From Acutalibacter sp. (lineage in GTDB: Bacteria > Bacillota > Clostridia > Oscillospirales > Acutalibacteraceae), in contig JAAWSH010000029.1 in the NCBI GenBank assembly GCA_022801475.1, positions 1 through 10,623 on the forward strand: DNA of 10,623 bases, given 5' to 3'. The position numbers and the translations under genes were made by a program. Below, in pieces: positions 5,601 through 10,623 of this stretch. How positions within the stretch are numbered: the stretch's first letter is position 1; each line of letters begins with the position of its first letter. The notes under the pieces were generated by a model that worked only from the letters and a program-made list of their open reading frames with translations, made no database searches and was not told where the DNA came from.

Positions 5601-7616
5601 ACACCCACTATGCTGCTTTCCCTGCCGGCGCTGGCGGTGCAGAATAGTGCGCCCACCCTGGGCGCCAAAAGCGAGAGCTTATTTAACGCGGTGCTGGCCT
5701 GGGAGGATCTAATGCATATCTGCAAGACGACCCAAGGCATTGACAACACCTATTCCAAGAACGACATGCAGTCCCGGCAGAATGTGCGGTGTATGCAAAT
5801 GTTCTCCGGCGCGTTTATGTACGCGGCGGGAAACCACATTGGTATTGGATACAATTCCTGCGCGGGCATGGTAGGCGGTAGGCCTATCAGCCAGCTTGGC
5901 TCAGGCGCTACGTCCAACGGTCTGTTCGGCTGGGGCATCGCCCATGAGATCGGCCATAACATGGATAAGCTGGGCCGGGCGGAGATTACCAATAACCTGT
6001 ACTCTCTGATGGTTCAGACCTATGATGGCGGGGCCAATATCCTCCCGTCCCGGCTGGAGAACAGTGGAAAGTATGCCGCAGTGTTTAACAAAACCGCTCA
6101 AGGCCAGCTTGGGGCCTCCAACGATGTGTTCGTACAGCTGGCTATGTACTGGCAGCTGCATCTGGCCTATGACGGCAAGGACCAGCCCATGAACTTCTAC
6201 AACCGTTTCTTTAAAGCCTGGAAGTCTGGGGAATATCTAAAAGACCTGGCTGGCCTGAACCTGAGTTATGACGAAAAGGTGGCGCTTACCGCCAGCGGCG
6301 TGGCGGGTCGGAACCTGACGGACTTCTTCACCCATTGGGGCATGAAACTGAGCGACAACGTACTCGCGCGCCTGTCCACCTATAGTAAGGAGACCCGGGC
6401 CATCTGGTACTTAAACGACCAGAGCCGCAGGAACCGGCTGAACAATACGTCTCAAGGTTATGCGGAACTCATGGTTACAGCGGAGAAAAAGGGCGACACC
6501 CAGGTGGAGCTAAAACTCTCCGGCAACGGGACCAACGTGCAGGGATATGAGATCCTTCGCAATGGTAAGGCCATTGCCTTTGTGCCTGAAAACAGCTTCA
6601 GCGGGGGCCTGCTGTATACCGACGAAATCAGCGCAGGCAACCATCTGACCTACAGCTATACAGTGAAAACCTATGATACCCTGGGCAATCTGATCCATAC
6701 GGCCAGCACCAACCAGATCCGTATTGCCTATGACAAAACGGTACCCGCCAGCAGCTATAAGGTGGCCAATACCGGCGGCTCTCTGGTGTTTGAGCTGGAA
6801 GAGGAAACCGCTGTTTCCGGCCTAAAGATCACGGGTGGACCGGCATCTGGGGCGTATACAGTGGAGATCACCGACAAAGATGGCAAGGTCTTTACCTTCC
6901 AGAAAGATTTTAGTCAGGGAGTGGCCTCTGTTGACGAGAAGGACGCTGTACTGCACTACTTCACCAAGCCCGGCGCGGCTGCCGGGGATGCCCGTATCTG
7001 GACCTACGACGTGAAGAAGATTGTGGTCACAGATCCCAGCGGCGTCCTTACAACTTCTAATGTAAGGCTGCTAAGCTATGTGGGCGATGACGTGGCCTTT
7101 TTAACTGACGCCTCTGGTTTTGTAGGGCGGCTTTCTGAGGATTATACTTATGGAGAGGGCGACAGCCAGCAGGTGGTGAAAAAGGGTACTCTGGTTATAG
7201 CTGGAACTTACCGGGGCAATCCCATCTATAATTCTATCCGGGTTCGGGGCAAATTTACCACTACCAAGACAGTGGTGAACGAAGATGGCACAGAAGAGGT
7301 GAAGGTGGAAGAGTCTCAGCGGGATATAGATGGCGAGACCCTGATGTTTGCCGAGGTGCCAGCCGATGGAGAGGTTAGTGAGATCAGCAATGGTCTGTTC
7401 CTGTTTATTCCCAATGTGCAAAAAGAGGCTGAGCTGCAAGGAGCCACCCACTGCGACGGGGTGAACCTACTGCCCAGCCAGATCATGGTGCAAATGGACT
7501 GCCTGGACGACCCCAACAACCCCGCAGGCCCCAGGCGCACCACGGCACAGACCCTGTGGACCAACAGTCCCGGGGGCACAGATTTGCCGGAAATTCGTTT
7601 GGAGGAGGGAAACTAA
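2670..7616 (+). CDS. Secreted multidomain M60-like zinc metallopeptidase with dockerin, FN3 and F5/8 C domains
   Basis: Predicted extracellular protease of 1648 residues, numbered from the ATG at 2670. A Sec signal peptide covers 1-25, with basic MKLRTR, a hydrophobic core and probable cleavage at AQA|AA. Then come a beta-rich domain (about 29-151), a type I dockerin (152-207), a galactose-binding-like domain (about 218-361), two FN3 modules (367-457 and 460-550), an F5/8 type C/CBM32-like domain (570-737, opening with NNLIDGDYRTHWTA), and a helical spacer (750-802). The M60-like region (about 835-1250) follows, with zinc motif HEIGH (H1092, E1093, H1096) and E1105, matching HEXXHX(8)E. An FN3-like module (1263-1354) and an unassigned tail (1355-1648) close the protein. 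Known M60/M60-like enzymes with glycan-binding domains cleave mucin-type O-glycoproteins; that substrate is inferred here. There is no LPXTG motif or membrane anchor, so surface retention would depend on the dockerin or on glycan binding. It is co-transcribed with the SLH gene 3 bases downstream. The catalytic motif is intact and no frameshift is seen. Confidence 0.9.
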   Translation: MKLRTRLLSAFMAAALLFSGIPAQAAAPQGDLITGQLQTTLRLDYAQSLDALQNHDVRATLRRGEEELGQIELWDTEATALGQYQAALEARNADGGQDATGWPKYIAFTIFDLPRDTYTLTFTGQGYKTYTQEVVLGEYSRHLNLGTGDATFTLGDVNGDGVVDAADREQLSQHLASGDRASYATYDFNGDEKIDVVDLAYLNCNIGAQGDAELLDGALLAPPVDLDALSGVQLVSGSWDGLFSAGNSGSGVSIAAAGGSVELPIGFTTPVEMEQVTIVTPRVGGIQSGTVAVEYTTGETENIPMDTALPAGVRAIDPKEGSATITIVLGKRVPVKKITITVTATETGTVSVESIQFLKDIVPENPVAPNRVVSGLTATAGSEQVNLKWRGLPNVTGYRVAYWPDGSAGSVKTLDVTTPYAQISGLDNLKTYWFQVTPTAEGWSGEACPAVSATPQPAKKPNAPDMVSITELDSALAVSWKAAESATFYEVYYKEKDSQQAYRQAGGQLVSTNVNIPSLKNGVTYSVYVVAGNEIGKSGQSRISEGTPRAVDYSPPADLPKSGLLDRSKIESIRLADPNNYAPGEYTQAAPFSPNNLIDGDYRTHWTARNWYGNEHVIVTFKEPVDLQAVLWAPRLDGNYPRYLRAYSIQVWYEGEDLSQKGHLLVPDPQRGGQDNNGGTGGGDVLTWPNIPNQSSIPSKRFGVLPFGPEKQIKQISVAVEQAAYNLVNCSELMFMEYDPAHCLPEEIAGLFTSELRTQLKPGVDKAKIDSLLARLNSDEKYYYLHIQALRDELALAQELLNGSSSSGAMLNGVQSRSSGADSAKYSQGGSELQPLGVAAKANQEITVYAQGIPQGGKLTVYASQFNAEASQWLSSMGEVQNGRNILLTPKIGSQNTERGGSLYFTYTGPDPQNVQLHVRRATDVPVLELSNWYAMTEAAKRNAITSYLEELENYVAKNNFNNTNKTTSCLNVTEISTPTMLLSLPALAVQNSAPTLGAKSESLFNAVLAWEDLMHICKTTQGIDNTYSKNDMQSRQNVRCMQMFSGAFMYAAGNHIGIGYNSCAGMVGGRPISQLGSGATSNGLFGWGIAHEIGHNMDKLGRAEITNNLYSLMVQTYDGGANILPSRLENSGKYAAVFNKTAQGQLGASNDVFVQLAMYWQLHLAYDGKDQPMNFYNRFFKAWKSGEYLKDLAGLNLSYDEKVALTASGVAGRNLTDFFTHWGMKLSDNVLARLSTYSKETRAIWYLNDQSRRNRLNNTSQGYAELMVTAEKKGDTQVELKLSGNGTNVQGYEILRNGKAIAFVPENSFSGGLLYTDEISAGNHLTYSYTVKTYDTLGNLIHTASTNQIRIAYDKTVPASSYKVANTGGSLVFELEEETAVSGLKITGGPASGAYTVEITDKDGKVFTFQKDFSQGVASVDEKDAVLHYFTKPGAAAGDARIWTYDVKKIVVTDPSGVLTTSNVRLLSYVGDDVAFLTDASGFVGRLSEDYTYGEGDSQQVVKKGTLVIAGTYRGNPIYNSIRVRGKFTTTKTVVNEDGTEEVKVEESQRDIDGETLMFAEVPADGEVSEISNGLFLFIPNVQKEAELQGATHCDGVNLLPSQIMVQMDCLDDPNNPAGPRRTTAQTLWTNSPGGTDLPEIRLEEGN
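3123..3290 (+). other. Type I dockerin domain within the metallopeptidase
   Basis: Two 12-residue calcium loops are visible: DVNGDGVVDAAD (156-167) and DFNGDEKIDVVD (187-198), each followed by a helix, which is the duplicated F-hand pattern of type I dockerins. Loop 1 is canonical. Loop 2 has Glu where Gly is usual at position 6. The cohesin-recognition positions 10 and 11 are AA and VV. The module sits near the N-terminus, between two beta domains, instead of at the C-terminus. Confidence 0.88.
5943..5984 (+). other. Zinc-binding catalytic motif of the metallopeptidase
   Basis: Codons for H-E-I-G-H (5943-5957) are followed, eight residues on, by Glu (5982-5984). This satisfies the HEXXHX(8,28)E pattern of M60-like (gluzincin-type) peptidases. 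The two His and the distal Glu would bind zinc, and the Glu of HEIGH would activate water. The preceding GLFGWGIA and following NMDKLGR fit the family. Confidence 0.88.
7601..7609 (+). promoter_or_regulatory. Ribosome binding site of the SLH gene, inside the protease gene
   Basis: GGAGGAGGG lies 10 bases before the ATG at 7620 and overlaps the last codons of the protease gene (stop TAA 7614-7616). It indicates translational coupling with an efficient restart, so the SLH protein should be made at least as abundantly as the protease. Confidence 0.88.
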
Positions 7617-7619
7617 ACT

Positions 7620-8930
7620 ATGAGAAAAATCGTTAGTTTGCTACTTTCCGTTACCTTGGCGGCGGCTGTGGCTTTGGGGCTGCCGGCGCGGTCTCTGGCT
7701 GTGGAAGCTTCCAAGACCCAACTATCCTACTGCCAAACGGAGCAGGGAAATGTTATCCTGGCGGTGACAGGCATTGCCCCAGAAAAAGTGATTCATGGCG
7801 TGCAGATGGAAATTACGCTAAACGGGATCTACCAGCCCAGCGAGGTAGCCTTGAAGCCTGAAAACGGCTTTAGTCCGGACTTTTCCACCCTGGTGAGCCA
7901 GAGCAGTGGCAAAACAACAGTGACCCTGTACCTGGTTTCTGCGTACGCTCTGAACCACCAGAGTACGCTGGCTTTGGGTGAACTGGTTGCTAACGGCCAG
8001 GGGGTGGTTCCGGAGAAAGCCCGGCTGGCCCTGTTGGACTATGATATGATTCAAAATGGTCCGGGCGCTGGCACCTCCTTCTATATGGAGGAGGTGGAGG
8101 TAACGCGGGACCCCAATAGCGTGGAGCTGGGAGAATTCTACAGCATCTCTGGGTCCGGGGCCCTTCACGGCACGGTTACAGCGCCATCCACCGCCCGGGA
8201 AAACCAACGAGTGGAGGTACAGACAACCCCAGACCAAGGGTACCGGCTGGAGTCTTTCAAGGTTTCCAAAACAGACGGTACAGTGCTACCCTTGGAGGAC
8301 TTGGGTGAGGGGTGGTACGCCTTTACCATGCCGGCCGCGCCAGTGACCTTGCAAGGGGTATTCGTGCCCATACAATCCCAAAAGATGCCCTTTACCGATG
8401 TGGAGGAGGGCAAGTGGTATTACGAGTATATTCAGTATGTGTATGAACGGGGCATGATGAAGGGCAGTACCGATACCCTTTTTGAGCCTGCGGGACACAC
8501 CAGCCGGGGAATGCTGGTGGCCATCCTCCATCGACTGGAGGGTTCTCCCAAACAGGGGAGCAACCAGTTTACCGATGTGGCCCCTGGCCGCTGGTACACA
8601 GAGCCCATCGCCTGGGCCACTGCCAATGACATTGTGGATGGTTATGGGAACGGACGCTTTGGGCCCAACGACAAAATTACTCGGGAGCAGATGGCTACCA
8701 TCCTGTACCGTTATGCCAAGTATAAGGGTTACGATCTGTCCGCCCAAGGGAATATGGAGCAGTTTGTTGATAGAGATCAGGTCTCGAAGTTTGCCAAAGA
8801 GGCGATTCCCTGGGCTGTAGGGACCGGACTTATTAATGGAAAGGGTGGAGGCAAGCTAGAGCCCAAGGGCTTTGCCACTCGCGCCGAGGCGGCGGCCATT
8901 GTCACCCGTTTTTGTCAGAAGATCGCATGA
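7620..8930 (+). CDS. Cell-wall-anchored protein with cohesin-like domain, InlB-B-like repeat and three SLH domains
   Basis: Predicted exported surface protein of 436 residues. A Sec signal peptide covers about 1-27 (MRKIV, a hydrophobic run of L, A and V, then ARSLA). A beta-rich domain of about 133 residues (33-165) has a cohesin-like order: a strand NVILAVTGI, then IHGVQMEITLNG, then TTVTLYLVSA and TLALGELVA. A domain resembling divergent InlB B-repeats (about 172-250) shows GTVTAPS, GYRLESFKV and YAFTMPAAPVTL. Three SLH repeats (about 257-307, 316-368, 382-432) contain FTDV..GKWYYEYI, FTDVAPGRWYTEPI and FVDRDQVSKFAKEAI. SLH triplets bind pyruvylated secondary wall polymers, so the protein should decorate the wall with its N-terminal domain outward. 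Its gene follows the dockerin-protease gene by 3 bases, which suggests it is the docking partner. The cohesin assignment rests on size, strand pattern and context; it could be another beta-sandwich. Confidence 0.9.
   Translation: MRKIVSLLLSVTLAAAVALGLPARSLAVEASKTQLSYCQTEQGNVILAVTGIAPEKVIHGVQMEITLNGIYQPSEVALKPENGFSPDFSTLVSQSSGKTTVTLYLVSAYALNHQSTLALGELVANGQGVVPEKARLALLDYDMIQNGPGAGTSFYMEEVEVTRDPNSVELGEFYSISGSGALHGTVTAPSTARENQRVEVQTTPDQGYRLESFKVSKTDGTVLPLEDLGEGWYAFTMPAAPVTLQGVFVPIQSQKMPFTDVEEGKWYYEYIQYVYERGMMKGSTDTLFEPAGHTSRGMLVAILHRLEGSPKQGSNQFTDVAPGRWYTEPIAWATANDIVDGYGNGRFGPNDKITREQMATILYRYAKYKGYDLSAQGNMEQFVDRDQVSKFAKEAIPWAVGTGLINGKGGGKLEPKGFATRAEAAAIVTRFCQKIA
7716..8114 (+). other. Candidate cohesin-like docking domain
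   Basis: Residues 33-165 of the SLH protein have the length of a cohesin (about 130-145) and a succession of amphipathic strands with short turns. The region sits directly behind the signal peptide, where cohesins occur in SLH anchoring scaffoldins. No decisive cohesin motif can be seen by eye, so this is an inference supported mainly by the adjacent dockerin gene. Confidence 0.4.
8388..8915 (+). other. Three tandem SLH domains
   Basis: Residues 257-432 hold three SLH repeats. Each has an opening FTDV or FVDR strand, an aromatic W/Y helix and a closing polymer-binding motif. The closing motifs are TSRG (294-297, degenerate), ITRE (353-356) and ATRA-E (419-423). Three repeats are the usual unit for wall attachment. 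Confidence 0.92.
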
Positions 8931-8953
8931 CCAATTAGCCCAATATCAATAGA

Positions 8954-8986
8954 AAAAGACCAGCTGAGTCAATCAGCTGGTCTTTT
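8954..8986. terminator. Bidirectional intrinsic terminator
   Basis: AAAAGACCAGCTGA (8954-8967) and TCAGCTGGTCTTTT (8973-8986) form a perfect 14-bp stem with the 5-base loop GTCAA. T-rich tails are present on both strands. It lies between the convergent SLH and ABC transporter genes and can end transcription from both sides. Confidence 0.93.
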
Positions 8987-9028
8987 CTTAATTTTACTGC
9001 TGTAAAGCCTAGAGTCGCCGCCGGATGG

Positions 9029-10623
9029 TTAAGGCAGTGACGGACTGTCTGGCTCCCGCACGCTAGCCGCATACAGCTGAGCAAAGTAGGGGTCATGGAT
9101 CATTAGCTGCTGAAAGGAGCCCTGGGCCGCTATTCTTCCCTGGCGGAATACGACAATACGGTCAAAGCCAGCTACAGAGCTAAGCCGGTGGGCCACAGCA
9201 ATCACGGTGCAGTTCTCTAGCAGACAGACCAGCTGGCTCATGACAAATTCTTCAGTCAGGTTGTCCATAGCCGAGGTAGCCTCGTCCAAGAGAACCAGTT
9301 GGGGCTTTTGCAAAAGCAGCCGGGCCAGGGCCAGCCGCTGTTTTTCTCCGCCGGAGAGGTTGGTTCCCCGTTCCCCGATGGGGAGGGCTAGTCCCTGGGG
9401 GCCCTGGGCCAGGTGGGAAAGCTGGACCCGTCTTAAGGCCTCCAGCAGAGGGGCATCGGCAATATTCTGGTCGAACACCAGGTTTTCTCGTAATGTACCG
9501 TCAAACACTGGCGGGTCCTGAGAAAAATAGCAGATGTGCTGGTAAAGACTGTTTAAGTTCAGCAGGGAAAGCTCGTGACCACCCAGCCGGACGCTGCCGG
9601 ACGGATACTTTAATAGCCCGGCCAAAAGCTTGACCAGTGTGGACTTACCCGAGCCGCTCTCGCCTACAAAGGCCACCTTTTCTTTGGGCCGGATGTGTAG
9701 ATTCAAGTTCTGAAAAATGTCCCGGCCTTCATAGGCAAAGCTGAGTCCAGAAATTTCCACGTCTCCATCCAGCGCTTCCAGTTTCAGCCCTTGCTCCAGC
9801 CGGGGGTCGTCCTCCTGTTCCAAAAAGTTCTGGAGCCGAGAAAAAGCGGCCCGGTTCAGCTTGTACTGGACAAAGAGCACGTTAAAGATGGCAATAGGCA
9901 TGTAGGCGCTTTCAATAAGGGAGATTAGGGCCACCACAGTGCCCACACTGAGACTGTGGGTGTGCCAGGCGAACCATAGAATGCCCACATCCAGCAGAGC
10001 TACCAGCAAAACAAAAATGGTAAAGAAAGCCTCGTGAATGAGAGTCATCTTTACCTTAGAGTCCACAATGTCCCCTTTGGCCCGGCGGGCTTTCTGTAAC
10101 TCGGTGGGGAACTGCCGCGCCAGGCGAAAGACCACCATTTCCATTAAGCCCCGCACCAGGAAGTGGTTTAAGAGCTCTTCGTTGTTGAGAATTCGTTCTT
10201 TCAGCTGGTAGAGGGAGCGCAGCAGAAGGTTTGTCACAAGAAATATGACTGCATACCCGGACAGTAGCACACAGGTAATCAAAGGGCTGGCCTGCCAGAT
10301 AAAATAGACGCTAAAAACCACAGTGGGTGCCAGATCCCGAAAGACCTGAAGCCAAAAACCAGCCAACATGTCCCGGCCAGCCTGGGCGCCATTTTCGATG
10401 ACCTGCACCAGCCGACCCGTACCAATTTTTTGGTAGCCAGCGTAGAGGATGGAGCCGGATTTCTCTAAGGCTAGCAGCTTAAAGTCTAGAAACAAGCTGT
10501 GGCTCAGTTTTTCGCTGGGATAATTGTCTATATAGTTCATCAGGTAAAGAACCGCCATAATCAATCCATAGGTGAGAATGGACCCCAGTCGAAGGTTTCC
10601 ATCCGCCAGACCATCCACCAGTT
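9029..10623 (-). CDS. Type I ABC exporter, fused membrane and ATPase domains (5' end outside window)
   Basis: ATP-driven membrane exporter. About 530 residues are visible, numbered from an in-frame GTG at 10618. That codon is unlikely to be the real start: the frame stays open to the window edge, and the first membrane helix expected before VDGL is missing, so the gene is partial here. Five membrane segments are visible (about 11-30, 97-115, 117-135, 197-218, 226-250). The ATPase domain follows: Walker A GESGSGKST (319-327), Q-loop Q367 in YFSQDPP, signature LSGGEKQR (421-428), Walker B LVLLDE (441-446) with catalytic E446, D-loop SAMD (449-452) and switch H477. All ATPase motifs are canonical, so this half is competent. 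The substrate (drug, lipid or peptide) cannot be told. A paired half-transporter could lie just upstream, outside the window. It is convergent with the SLH gene and shares its terminator. Confidence 0.93.
   Translation of the reverse strand, partial: LVDGLADGNLRLGSILTYGLIMAVLYLMNYIDNYPSEKLSHSLFLDFKLLALEKSGSILYAGYQKIGTGRLVQVIENGAQAGRDMLAGFWLQVFRDLAPTVVFSVYFIWQASPLITCVLLSGYAVIFLVTNLLLRSLYQLKERILNNEELLNHFLVRGLMEMVVFRLARQFPTELQKARRAKGDIVDSKVKMTLIHEAFFTIFVLLVALLDVGILWFAWHTHSLSVGTVVALISLIESAYMPIAIFNVLFVQYKLNRAAFSRLQNFLEQEDDPRLEQGLKLEALDGDVEISGLSFAYEGRDIFQNLNLHIRPKEKVAFVGESGSGKSTLVKLLAGLLKYPSGSVRLGGHELSLLNLNSLYQHICYFSQDPPVFDGTLRENLVFDQNIADAPLLEALRRVQLSHLAQGPQGLALPIGERGTNLSGGEKQRLALARLLLQKPQLVLLDEATSAMDNLTEEFVMSQLVCLLENCTVIAVAHRLSSVAGFDRIVVFRQGRIAAQGSFQQLMIHDPYFAQLYAASVREPDSPSLP

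Noticed and set aside
10616..10618. GTG at the window edge as the true start of the ABC transporter
   Set aside because: The frame remains open to the edge and the first transmembrane helix is missing, so the real start must lie outside the window.

Overview
The window looks like chromosomal DNA of a gut-type Clostridia bacterium, most plausibly Oscillospiraceae (Flavonifractor/Oscillibacter-like). The reasons are its moderately high GC content, strong AGGAGG-type ribosome binding sites, long-form HPF, three-repeat SLH surface anchoring, a dockerin-bearing M60-type protease and Firmicutes-style intrinsic terminators. The genus is inferred from style, not proven. No rRNA, tRNA, CRISPR array, insertion sequence or origin is visible.

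Left part (1-2287, + strand): a housekeeping operon. It holds the long-form ribosome hibernation factor hpf, a THUMP-domain rRNA methyltransferase of the RlmL/YpsC type whose start overlaps the hpf stop by 4 bases, and a RimJ/RimL-like GNAT acetyltransferase. About 200 bases of unassigned DNA follow and end in an intrinsic terminator (2483-2513).

Middle part (2545-8930, + strand): a dedicated two-gene surface system with its own strong extended -10 promoter (2545-2573) and a 90-base 5' leader containing an inverted repeat with two competing 5' arms. The first gene encodes a secreted protein of about 1650 residues with an internal type I dockerin, FN3 modules, an F5/8-type C carbohydrate-binding-like domain and an M60-like zinc metallopeptidase core (HEIGH plus downstream Glu). 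The second starts 3 bases after the first stops and encodes a secreted protein with a cohesin-sized beta-rich N-terminal domain, an InlB-B-repeat-like domain and three SLH repeats. The most interesting reading is a self-contained dockerin/cohesin-like pair in which the SLH protein docks the glycan- or mucin-targeting protease on the cell wall. The dockerin, HEXXH and SLH calls are direct; the cohesin assignment and the pairing are inference.

Right part (8954-10623): a 14-bp-stem bidirectional terminator separates the SLH gene from a convergent minus-strand gene for a type I ABC exporter (fused membrane and ATPase domains). Its 5' end lies beyond the window.
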